Numbered from the stretch's first letter, positions 1 to 7,423 are shown. The stretch is DNA of 8,470 bases from an uncultured Collinsella sp. (GCA_902496455.1 CABVAY010000056.1:1-8470), one strand, 5' to 3'. The notes: generated by a model not told the origin, from the letters alone. Numbers and translations: made by a program.

Positions 1-343
1 TTCGGAACTTCCACATGCGGAAGGTGGACAGGCTGCCGTCACGATGGGTCTGGCCCACGCGGATCTGGCTGTAGAACGGGTTGCCCTCGCTCTCCAGGCG
101 AATGGCCGCGGCCAGCACCAGGCTGGGCACGGCGATGACGGCCAGCACGCAGCCGCTGAACACGATGTCGAATGTGCGCTTCACAGCCCTATAGACAAGG
201 CGCGAGCGATCCCAGTCCATGATGGATTGCATGGCCTTGAAGCGATCGGTGCCCTCACGCCGGTCCATGGCCTGAGCAATCAGCGCCGCCCCCGCGGGCG
301 CATTACTCTCTGTTACTTCTTTAGCAGCCACAATAAAACTCAC
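1..343 (-). CDS. Polyprenyl-phosphate sugar-1-phosphate transferase, N-terminal part (cut by left edge)
   Basis: Reading the minus strand from a GTG at 343 gives 114 residues that stay open to the window edge. After a polar N-terminus of about 50 residues comes the family signature: YRAVKRTFDIVFSG (51-64), a hydrophobic membrane helix with a central proline (about 60-81, Pro73), then the cytosolic catalytic start GNPFYSQIRVGQ (87-98) and FRMWKFR at the edge. This is the bacterial sugar transferase family (WbaP/WcaJ C-terminal domain, PglC), which moves a sugar-1-phosphate from a nucleotide sugar onto undecaprenyl phosphate at the inner membrane face and so starts capsule, O-antigen or exopolysaccharide repeat units. 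The catalytic residues lie outside the window. GTG 343 was chosen because GGGGA sits 7 nt upstream; an ATG at 268 is the alternative. It lies 70 bp after the LoaP-like gene on the same strand, presumably in one operon. The sugar cannot be inferred. Confidence 0.85.
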   Translation of the reverse strand, partial: MSFIVAAKEVTESNAPAGAALIAQAMDRREGTDRFKAMQSIMDWDRSRLVYRAVKRTFDIVFSGCVLAVIAVPSLVLAAAIRLESEGNPFYSQIRVGQTHRDGSLSTFRMWKFR

Positions 344-361
344 GTTCCTGTCCCCAGGAAC
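344..361 (-). promoter_or_regulatory. Hairpin with GNRA-type loop abutting the sugar transferase start codon
   Basis: On the minus strand GTTCCTG-GGGA-CAGGAAC is a perfect 7-bp stem with a four-base GGGA loop, ending directly before the GTG at 343. The only good ribosome-binding sequence (GGGGA) overlaps the loop, so in RNA the hairpin would enclose or present it. The structure is seen directly. A role in translational control is inference; ribosomes arriving from the upstream gene could also unfold it. Confidence 0.4.
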
Positions 362-413
362 CCCCCATCTATGAATCAAAAAAACCAAATAAATCGCTGG
401 TACAACGTCTCCC

Positions 414-1004
414 TTACGTTTTGCTGGGAACGTCCAGCGCAAGCAGCTCCCTAAAAGCGGAGTCGCCTTCGCCCACGTCCACCAGGCACCAGCGCTTATG
501 ACGGTCAATCTTCTTTACACGGGCCTCTTGCCCCACTAAGGGCCCCTGCTCTATGTGCAGCACGCCGTCTTCTATGCGCGCAACGCTGTTGCGCACCACG
601 CCGTCGTCGTCTAGCACACTGCGGTACCAGTCCTGTGCATCGTCCGGCATGGGCATGTACGCCCGCTCCCTACTGCCGGCGATGCGACAGCCAAAGCTCA
701 ACTGAGCCAAGGCTCTGTCGAGTGCGGCTGCATCGCGCGTGGCGACGAAGAAATATTCCTTGTACATGGGTTTGGTTTGGAGCGACCAGGCGCCGTCCCG
801 CTTAAACCAGAACTCCTTTTGCATTACAAAAGCGTCCTGCATATGGTTGTGCGGGATAATATGACGGACCTTTTCGCAGGTCTCGCGCTCTTTTCCATGG
901 GGGGTATGGACCAGATACCAGCGGATGCGGCCGTGTTGGCTGTTGGTGGTGGCGCCGTTAAATGCGCCCGGCAGCTGCTCTTGGCGCCGTGCCGTCTGTT
1001 CCAT
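414..1004 (-). CDS. loaP: NusG-paralogue transcription antiterminator, LoaP/UpxY type
   Basis: A 196-residue protein. After a polar 28-residue extension, a NusG N-terminal (NGN) domain begins at RWYLVHTPHGKE (28-39), where the family contacts RNA polymerase, and runs to about residue 125. A KOW domain follows with GPLVGQEARVKKIDRHKR (154-171); the GPL-G-E and KIDRHKR pattern is typical of LoaP rather than housekeeping NusG. LoaP/UpxY/RfaH proteins travel with RNA polymerase and suppress termination in long polysaccharide or secondary-metabolite operons, and are often the first gene of the operon they control, as here, 70 bp before a sugar transferase. The start at 1004 is preferred over the ATG at 1037 because AGAGGGGGCG lies just upstream of it and the extra 11 residues are not domain-like. 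Upstream is a candidate invertible promoter. Target operon and antitermination are inferred from family and position. Confidence 0.85.
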   Translation of the reverse strand: MEQTARRQEQLPGAFNGATTNSQHGRIRWYLVHTPHGKERETCEKVRHIIPHNHMQDAFVMQKEFWFKRDGAWSLQTKPMYKEYFFVATRDAAALDRALAQLSFGCRIAGSRERAYMPMPDDAQDWYRSVLDDDGVVRNSVARIEDGVLHIEQGPLVGQEARVKKIDRHKRWCLVDVGEGDSAFRELLALDVPSKT

Positions 1005-1025
1005 GTTCTCGCCCCCTCTTTTGGC

Positions 1026-1042
1026 TTTGCGATGCACGCAAA
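1026..1042 (-). other. Small hairpin in the LoaP-gene leader
   Basis: TTTGCG and CGCAAA form a 6-bp inverted repeat around a 5-base loop, about 20 nt upstream of the chosen start. LoaP proteins are known to recognise RNA hairpins in the leaders of their target operons, so this is a possible autoregulatory or loading site. The stem is short enough to arise by chance. Confidence 0.2.
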
Positions 1043-1095
1043 TGCAGGGGCGTTTAGAACAGGCTTCTCGCTCGCAGCTAGGCGCAGTCGCAAAA

Positions 1096-1217
1096 GTACA
1101 GGTTTTTATAGAGGGGTATGGAGATTTACCTACTAGCAGTACATTTTGCGTAATCTGGGCAAACGATGATTAATTGCTCGTATAATGTCGTCTGTCGAAA
1201 GATACAAAAACCTGTAC
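1096..1217. repeat. Inverted repeat pair bracketing a 98-bp candidate invertible promoter segment
   Basis: GTACAGGTTTTT at 1096-1107 and its exact reverse complement AAAAACCTGTAC at 1206-1217 flank 98 bp. Similarity continues inward (ATA versus GTA when aligned) and outward (A-rich on the left arm, T-rich on the right). The interior holds an AT-rich stretch with a consensus TATAAT on the plus strand, facing away from the LoaP and polysaccharide genes. Inversion would place that box on the minus strand at about 1132-1127, roughly 120 nt before the LoaP start. Flipping promoters flanked by short inverted repeats are established for capsule loci in Bacteroides. Applying this here is inference, and no recombinase gene is visible in the window. 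Alternatives are a regulator binding each arm, or a MITE-like remnant, although no target duplication is seen. Confidence 0.55.
1181..1186 (+). promoter_or_regulatory. Consensus -10 box inside the inverted-repeat segment
   Basis: TATAAT is a perfect -10 hexamer on the plus strand. The -35 region is poor: TGGGCA at 1156-1161 with a long 19-bp spacer is the best candidate. Transcription in this orientation would start near 1193 and meet the hairpin/T-tract at 1231-1262, giving at most a transcript of about 70 nt. On the minus strand of the present arrangement I find only TATAAA at 1110-1105, partly inside the left arm, without a convincing -35. Confidence 0.4.
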
Positions 1218-1230
1218 CTTTTTGTGCAAC

Positions 1231-1262
1231 AAAAAAAGCCGGTCAACCAGCGGCTTTTCTTA
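1231..1262. terminator. Bidirectional rho-independent terminator
   Basis: AAAAGCCG (1234-1241) and CGGCTTTT (1251-1258) form an 8-bp stem around a 9-base loop. A T-rich tract follows on the plus strand (TTTTCTTATT), and an A-run on the left gives a U-tract on the minus strand, so it can stop transcription from either side. On the minus strand it backs up the thrS terminator; on the plus strand it would stop transcription from the TATAAT at 1181. Confidence 0.65.
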
Positions 1263-1272
1263 TTTCGGCATG

Positions 1273-1307
1273 AAAAAGGCGACCGCCCTTTGTGGACGGT
1301 CGCCTTT
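1273..1307 (-). terminator. Rho-independent terminator of thrS
   Basis: AAAGGCGACCG (1275-1285) and CGGTCGCCTTT (1297-1307) form a perfect 11-bp stem with an 11-base loop. On the minus strand it is followed by five T residues, about 22 bp after the thrS stop codon. It insulates the LoaP/polysaccharide operon from thrS transcription, so that operon needs its own promoter. Confidence 0.85.
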
Positions 1308-1329
1308 GTTAATTGTTGTGCAGTTTGCC

Positions 1330-3093
<1,764 letters not shown>

Positions 3094-3119
3094 GGGTATG
3101 TTTTCTCCTCTCGGATGCC

Positions 3120-3164
3120 TGATGCAAGTGCGTGCGATGCGCTCGGCGTTTTTGACTTGCATCA
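3120..3164 (-). promoter_or_regulatory. Inverted repeat at the start of the thrS transcript
   Basis: TGATGCAAGT (3120-3129) and ACTTGCATCA (3155-3164) are perfect 10-bp arms separated by 25 bp. The right arm touches the last base of the predicted -10 box, so the repeat covers the transcription start and most of the short leader, ending 9 bp before GAGGAG. It could be an RNA leader stem for ThrS autoregulation, as E. coli ThrS represses its own mRNA through a tRNA-like leader, or a DNA operator. No T-box (specifier loop plus antiterminator) fits in this short leader. Confidence 0.45.
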
Positions 3165-3191
3165 TTATAGGCAGGTTGCCTTGGTATACAA
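3164..3191 (-). promoter_or_regulatory. thrS promoter
   Basis: On the minus strand, TTGTAT (3191-3186), a 16-bp spacer and a perfect TATAAT (3169-3164) form a sigma-70-type promoter. Transcription would begin near 3157, leaving a leader of about 63 nt before the thrS ATG at 3093. Confidence 0.65.
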
Positions 3192-3192
3192 G

Positions 3193-3228
3193 CGCCCGCC
3201 GCACCTTAATAGCACGGCGGGCGATTTT
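3193..3228. terminator. GC-rich hairpin between the zinc-ribbon gene and thrS, probable terminator
   Basis: CGCCCGCCG (3193-3201) and CGGCGGGCG (3215-3223) form a perfect 9-bp stem with a 13-base loop, about 110 bp after the stop of the minus-strand zinc-ribbon gene and directly before the thrS -35 box. The U-tract is weak on the minus strand (CTTGTAT) and better on the plus strand (GATTTTCT). It most plausibly ends the zinc-ribbon transcript. Confidence 0.5.
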
Positions 3229-3330
3229 CTACGCATGCTTCATCGTGTGGGGCAGGGCTGCGGGGCGCGCGTGCGGCTTACGCGTGGCGCGCGGTGCCCG
3301 TGGCTTGCGGCCGGCCCGGCGATGGATGCG

Positions 3331-3762
3331 TTACTGGATGCGAGTTCGGCAGTAGGGGCAGACCTTCCAGTGCGCGTCGAGCGGACGATGGCAGCTGGGG
3401 CACACGTTGCGAACCTGGGTGTCGCACACAGGGCAGACGACAAAATCCTTCTCGATGGGGGCGCCGCACTGCGGGCAGGTGCCGTACTGGGCAAGCTGGC
3501 GCTCGCGCAGGGCCATGTCTAGCTCCTGCTCCTCACGGTCGGCCGCGTAGGAATGCGGACGCAGGACCAGGTAGGCGATGAGGCCCACAAACGGGATAAG
3601 GGCGATGACGCCCCAGGCCACGTAGGCGCTGGCGCCGCGGCGGCGAGCGTCGATGAACACATAGACGACCGACAGCACGTACAGGGCGATGATAAAGCCA
3701 ACAAAGGCATAGATGACGCCCATAAGCTGCGGCGACATAAGCTCGGAGATGTACTTGGACAT
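3331..3762 (-). CDS. Small membrane protein with two C-terminal zinc ribbons
   Basis: A 143-residue protein with two hydrophobic segments (about 13-37 and 47-67), joined by a short basic stretch DARRRG (38-43). The hairpin GVIALIPFVGLIAYLVLRP resembles the PLDc_N domain found at the N-terminus of cardiolipin synthases, but no phosphodiesterase domain follows. After a charged linker (70-92) come two CxxC...CxxC zinc ribbons: Cys96/99/110/113 and Cys121/124/135/138. Both metal sites are complete. The start at 3762 has AAAGG nearby; an in-frame ATG at 3807 would add 15 residues with no better ribosome-binding site. It is monocistronic, upstream of thrS on the same strand and divergent from the glp-like operon across the repeat array. 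I cannot assign a function. A membrane-anchored ribbon could serve in protein interaction or sensing, but that is only inference. Confidence 0.85.
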   Translation of the reverse strand: MSKYISELMSPQLMGVIYAFVGFIIALYVLSVVYVFIDARRRGASAYVAWGVIALIPFVGLIAYLVLRPHSYAADREEQELDMALRERQLAQYGTCPQCGAPIEKDFVVCPVCDTQVRNVCPSCHRPLDAHWKVCPYCRTRIQ

Positions 3763-3861
3763 TACGGGTACCTTTCGGAATATTAACAGTCCGGTCAAGT
3801 TTACCACGGGGTTTGTTTATATGGGACTACGGCTAAGGGCGGGGCTGGTGCGGACACAAAC
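3763..3861. other. Spacer between the zinc-ribbon gene and the repeat array
   Basis: About 100 bp that should hold the zinc-ribbon gene promoter. TATAAA on the minus strand (3821-3816) is the best -10 candidate and TTGACC (3801-3796) the best -35-like hexamer, but they are in the wrong order for one promoter, so no promoter is called. Nothing else is recognised. Confidence 0.3.
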
Positions 3862-4400
3862 ATCTCAATCTGTAACAGGTGGAAGCGGAATTCGGGTCTA
3901 GATGTTACAGATCGAGACAAACGGATAACCCGCCAGACTAACGTCTCGATCCGTAACATCTGGAGCCCAAATCCTCGTCTAACTGTTACAGATCGAGACA
4001 TTCAAAATCCGCCGGAAGGTTCGTCTTGATCTGTAACATCTAGAACCCAAATCATCAGCTAACTGTTACAGATTGAGACAAATGAAAACGTCCTGGCCGA
4101 ATGTCTCAATCTGTAACAGTTACTCGGCAAAAACAGGTCTAACTGTTACAGATTTAGACATTCGAAACCGACTGATAGGTTCATCTAAATCTGTAACATC
4201 TAGACCCCAAAACGGTCCCTAGATGTTACAGATCGAGACAGAAGATCTCTCCCCGACTTTAAATCTCAATCTGTAACACGTAGGACCGATTTTCCCCTCT
4301 TACTGTTACAGATCGAGACAAACAGAGGGGCCGCCTGGCAAACGTCTCGATCTGTAACATCTGGAACCCAGTTCTTCTGTTTACCGTTACAGAACGAGAC
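3862..4400. repeat. Array of 14 alternating inverted 16-bp repeats with 80-bp period
   Basis: The unit GTCTCGATCTGTAACA (F) and its reverse complement TGTTACAGATCGAGAC (R) alternate without exception. F copies start at 3862, 3943, 4023, 4103, 4183, 4263 and 4344; R copies start at 3903, 3984, 4064, 4144, 4224, 4304 and 4385. Most copies differ from consensus at 0-3 positions. Every F-to-R linker is 25 bp and every R-to-F linker is 23 or 24 bp. F-to-R linkers often begin TCTRGA-CCC and end CTAAC or CTAGA; centres vary. Neighbouring R-F pairs can form stems of 15-21 bp, for example a perfect 21-bp stem from 4060-4080 with 4102-4122. The array fills a divergent intergenic region and carries no credible gene. 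It resembles REP/BIME mosaics in layout but matches no family I know, and no RAYT or Cas gene is in view. Confidence 0.92.
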
Positions 4401-4568
4401 AAACCTCTGACACACGGGGCGGCAGACGAGGTGACCGATGGTCCTGAGTCTCCCTCGCCTGCCGTTGGCGGGTGTTGCGGGGCTGTTCGCCGCATTGCCG
4501 CCGCGCTGGGGGTGTCTAAACCGTAGGATAGTCTTATTGACGGCCTGTCAACTCTTCTGGGAGGCACT
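4401..4568. other. Upstream region of the glp-like operon, with a stem-loop
   Basis: This stretch must hold the promoter of the plus-strand operon, but none is clear; TAGGAT at 4524-4529 is a 4/6 match to a -10 without a -35. CGGCAGACGAGG (4420-4431) pairs with CCTCGCCTGCCG (4453-4464) with one mismatch, around a 21-base loop that contains a nested GACC/GGTC. No T-tract follows, so it is not a standard terminator. Close to the start codon, TTGAC-GGCCT-GTCAA (4537-4551) is a 5-bp-arm inverted repeat that could be a small operator. GGGAGG at 4559-4564 is the ribosome-binding site. Confidence 0.35.
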
Positions 4569-6023
4569 GTGACAGAAACGTTTGATATCGCGATTGTCGG
4601 CGCGGGCATCACCGGATGCGCCATCGCGCGCCAGCTCGCGAGATTTGACCTGTCCATTTGCGTGGTCGAGGCGGCCAACGACATCGCGCTAGGGGCGTCG
4701 AAAGCCAACGGCGGTCTGGTGCACGCCGGCTACGATCCGGCACCGGGCACGGTAAAGGCGCAGGTCAACGCCCGTGGTTGCGAGTTGTACAGTACATGGT
4801 CGCAGGAGCTGGGCTTTCTGTTCTGCCGCACCGGGTCGATGGTGTTGGGCTTTAACGACGAGGACCGCGCGCACCTGGAACAGCTGCGCAAGAATGGCCT
4901 GACCAACGGCGTGCCCGAGCTGTTGATCGTCGGCCCCGAGCGCATCCACGAACTGGAGCCGCGTGCGAGCGCCCAAGCCTCGTGCGCACTATGGTGCCCT
5001 TCGACCGGTTACGTTGACCCGTTTGAAGTAGCCATCGCGGCGCTGGAGAACGCGGTTGCCAACGGGGTGACGTTTATGCGGTCCGCCCCGGTGGAAGCGA
5101 TTAAAGTCGCGGGATCGGGCGACGACGCACGCTTTACGCTGGCAACGCCCGCCGGAGACGTGCGCTGCCGTTACCTGATTAACGCCGCGGGCAACGGTGC
5201 CGCAGACATCTCGCATATGGCGGGCGCCGAGGAGTTTCAGATGGTCTGGCGCCAGGGCAACATTGTGGTGCTGGACAAGGAGCCGCGAGTGCTCATGCCG
5301 CTCTATCCCGTTCCCACGCCGGTTTCCAAGGGCGTTATCGTCACGGGCACCGTACACGGCAACACTGTGATTACCGCGACGGCCGCGGTGCGCGAGCCTG
5401 GCGACACGCAGACCTATGCGAGCGATGTGAACGCGCTGCTGAGCGGCGCGCGCAAGCTGGTGCCCGATCTGGACACGCGCCGTGTGGTGCGCGCGTTTGC
5501 CGGCGGTCGTCCGGTCATTCAGGGAACGAACGACTTCTTTATTGGGCAGTCGGCCGTGGTGCCGGAGCTGTTCCAAGCGTCAGGCATTCAGTCGCCGGGT
5601 GTGGCGAGCGCGCCGGCCATTGCCGAGCGCATGGAGCAGGTACTGCGCGATGCCGGCGTGCCCCTGCGCGAACGGGACGATTGGGACCCGATTCGCCGCG
5701 CGCCGGACGACTTTGACCGCGCGCCGCTTACGCGCAAAGAAGAGCTCATCGAGTCCGACCCCGCGTGGGGGCAGATCGTCTGCCGCTGCGAGACGGTGCC
5801 CGAGGCCGAGATCGTGGCCGCGATTCGACGCCGCCCGGGCGCGGTTTCGGTCGAAGGCGTCAAGCGCCGCTGCCGGGCCGGCATGGGTCGGTGCCAGAGC
5901 GGCTTTTGCCAGAGCCGCGTGGTAGCAATCCTGACGCGCGAGCTGGGCTGCGACCCCAACGAGGTGCTGTTAGAGGATGCCGGATCTTGGTTGGTTGAGG
6001 GACCGCTGAAGGGGGTGCGCTAG
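4569..6023 (+). CDS. GlpA-like FAD-dependent dehydrogenase with C-terminal [2Fe-2S] BFD domain
   Basis: A 484-residue protein. The FAD-binding Rossmann motif GAGITG (11-16) with Glu34 opens a DAO/GlpA-type oxidase fold; KANGGLVHAGYD (45-56) and the downstream INAAGNGA (204-211) fit this family. The C-terminus is a BFD-like iron-sulfur domain: CRC (Cys405, Cys407), then VKRRCRAGMGRCQSGFC (431-447), where Cys442 and Cys447 complete the expected four ligands and Cys435 is extra. E. coli anaerobic GlpA is longer (about 540) but has the same order. The likely role is oxidation of glycerol-3-phosphate or a similar 2-hydroxy compound, passing electrons through FAD and [2Fe-2S] to its partners. The GTG start follows GGGAGG closely. 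The next gene begins 1 nt after the stop, so they are translationally coupled. No glycerol kinase or facilitator is in the window, so the substrate remains uncertain. Confidence 0.85.
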   Translation: MTETFDIAIVGAGITGCAIARQLARFDLSICVVEAANDIALGASKANGGLVHAGYDPAPGTVKAQVNARGCELYSTWSQELGFLFCRTGSMVLGFNDEDRAHLEQLRKNGLTNGVPELLIVGPERIHELEPRASAQASCALWCPSTGYVDPFEVAIAALENAVANGVTFMRSAPVEAIKVAGSGDDARFTLATPAGDVRCRYLINAAGNGAADISHMAGAEEFQMVWRQGNIVVLDKEPRVLMPLYPVPTPVSKGVIVTGTVHGNTVITATAAVREPGDTQTYASDVNALLSGARKLVPDLDTRRVVRAFAGGRPVIQGTNDFFIGQSAVVPELFQASGIQSPGVASAPAIAERMEQVLRDAGVPLRERDDWDPIRRAPDDFDRAPLTRKEELIESDPAWGQIVCRCETVPEAEIVAAIRRRPGAVSVEGVKRRCRAGMGRCQSGFCQSRVVAILTRELGCDPNEVLLEDAGSWLVEGPLKGVR

Positions 6024-6024
6024 G

Positions 6025-7419
6025 ATGGCAACGTTTGATATGCGCGACGGACGCGCGGAGGCCGGAGCTGTAGCGTCGGTGTCGACGCAGGCCTTCGACG
6101 TGGTCGTCATCGGCGGCGGGCCTGCTGGCATGGCGGCTGCGCTTGCCGCGCAAAAGGCCGGCGCCCACGTGGCCATCGTGGAGCGCGAGCAGCACCTGGG
6201 CGGCATCCTGCGCCAGTGCATCCACCCCGGCTTTGACCTGTCGCACTTTAAACAGGAGCTCACCGGTCCCGAGTACGCACAGCGCTTTATCGACCAGGTG
6301 CACGCAACCGACATTGCGCTGTTCTTGGACAGTATGGTGCTTGGGATTGATTCTGGCGAGTGCGCGGGCGCGTCGAGCGTGGACGAGGGTGCGGGAGCCA
6401 CCGCAGTCCATACCGTCACGCTCATGAGCCCCGCCGGCATGCTGCAGCTCACCGGACGCGCGGTCATCCTTGCCATGGGGTGCCGCGAGCGCACGCGCAG
6501 CGAGATCAAGATCCCCGGCAGCCGTCCCGCCGGCGTGTTTACGGCGGGCCTGGCGCAGCGATACATCAATATCGAAAACCTCAAGCCCGGCTCGCGTGCC
6601 GTCATTTTGGGCTCGGGTGACATCGGGCTTATCATGGCGCGCCGCTGCACGCTCGAGGGGATTTCGGTCGAGGGCGTGTACGAGCTCATGCCGTACGCCA
6701 ACGGCCTGCGCCGCAACGTCAAGAACTGCTTGAACGACTTTGGCATTCCGCTGCATCTGTCTACCACGGTCACGCGCGTGATCGGGCACGACCGCGTGGA
6801 GGCCGTCGAGGTGAGCCTGGTCGACGAGCGCCTGGCGCCCATTCCGGGGACCGAGCGCATTGTTCCGTGCGACACGCTGCTGCTTTCGGTGGGCTTGATT
6901 CCCGAGAACGAGCTTTCGGTTGCCGCGGGCGTTGAGCTTGACCCACGCACGCGCGGCGCCGTGGTGGACCAGAGCCTGCAAACGGGCGTGCCGGGCATCT
7001 TTGCCTGCGGCAACGTGCTGCACGTGCACGACCTGGCCGACAACGTGACGACCGAGTCCGAGAGGGCCGGTGCAGCCGCGGCGGCGTACGCGCTGGGTGG
7101 CAACACGGATGCTGAGGCGGGTGCCGCGGACGCGGGCTGCGAGCTCACGGTCTCCCCCGCCGGCATTGCGAGCTACGCGCTGCCGGGACGCATTACGGCC
7201 GTGGCGCTCACCAAGCTCAACTTCCGCGTACGCCGACCCGTCGACGCTGCCCGCGTGAGGATCTTGACCAACGGCGAAGAGCTGTTCGCCGGCAAGGTCC
7301 GCGCGTTTAAGCCGAGCGTTATGGAAAGCTTCCCACTGCCGGCGAAGGTGATTCAGCGTGCACTCGACCTGGGTGCCAGCGAGATTGTCCTGTCCGTTGA
7401 CCCTGTTGAGGGGGCGTAA
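6025..7419 (+). CDS. FAD/NAD(P)-dependent oxidoreductase, partner of the GlpA-like dehydrogenase
   Basis: A 464-residue Pyr_redox_2-type flavoprotein. After a 24-residue extension comes the FAD dinucleotide-binding motif VVIGGGPAGMAAA (27-39), then GGILRQCIHPGF (59-70) with Cys65 and the LTGPEYA block (79-85), which are hallmarks of the oxidoreductases that accompany GlpA-like/DUF1667 genes. MGCRER (151-156) precedes the second Rossmann motif ILGSGDIGLIMARR (194-207), which should bind NAD(P). GIFACGNVLHVHD (324-336) is the second FAD contact. No transmembrane segment is evident. The ATG lies 1 nt after the upstream stop codon with GAAGGGGG inside the upstream gene's end, so expression is coupled. 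It probably relays electrons between NAD(P)H and the dehydrogenase; the direction is inferred, not shown. Confidence 0.87.
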   Translation: MATFDMRDGRAEAGAVASVSTQAFDVVVIGGGPAGMAAALAAQKAGAHVAIVEREQHLGGILRQCIHPGFDLSHFKQELTGPEYAQRFIDQVHATDIALFLDSMVLGIDSGECAGASSVDEGAGATAVHTVTLMSPAGMLQLTGRAVILAMGCRERTRSEIKIPGSRPAGVFTAGLAQRYINIENLKPGSRAVILGSGDIGLIMARRCTLEGISVEGVYELMPYANGLRRNVKNCLNDFGIPLHLSTTVTRVIGHDRVEAVEVSLVDERLAPIPGTERIVPCDTLLLSVGLIPENELSVAAGVELDPRTRGAVVDQSLQTGVPGIFACGNVLHVHDLADNVTTESERAGAAAAAYALGGNTDAEAGAADAGCELTVSPAGIASYALPGRITAVALTKLNFRVRRPVDAARVRILTNGEELFAGKVRAFKPSVMESFPLPAKVIQRALDLGASEIVLSVDPVEGA

Positions 7420-7423
7420 AGCT

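Noticed and set aside
44..454. Plus-strand open frame of 136 codons at the left edge
   Set aside because: The minus strand here encodes a clear sugar transferase N-terminus; the plus-strand peptide has no recognisable features.
3094..3160. T-box riboswitch upstream of thrS
   Set aside because: The leader is only about 63 nt and shows no specifier loop, T-box sequence or leader terminator.
3094..3204. N-terminal extension of ThrS by 37 residues
   Set aside because: It is not TGS-like, overlaps the predicted -10 box, and the ATG at 3093 has a good GAGGAG upstream.
3801..4001. Minus-strand open frame of 66 codons across the array
   Set aside because: Its peptide simply spells the repeat (recurring LSRSVT and LQIE blocks) because the period is close to a multiple of three; no gene-like features.
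3862..4400. CRISPR array
   Set aside because: Repeats are only 16 bp and alternate in orientation, linkers of 23-25 bp share conserved ends and mutual similarity, and no cas gene is present.
4259..4708. Minus-strand open frame of 149 codons from the array into the GlpA-like gene
   Set aside because: It overlaps the real dehydrogenase start on the opposite strand, and its far end is repeat-derived.
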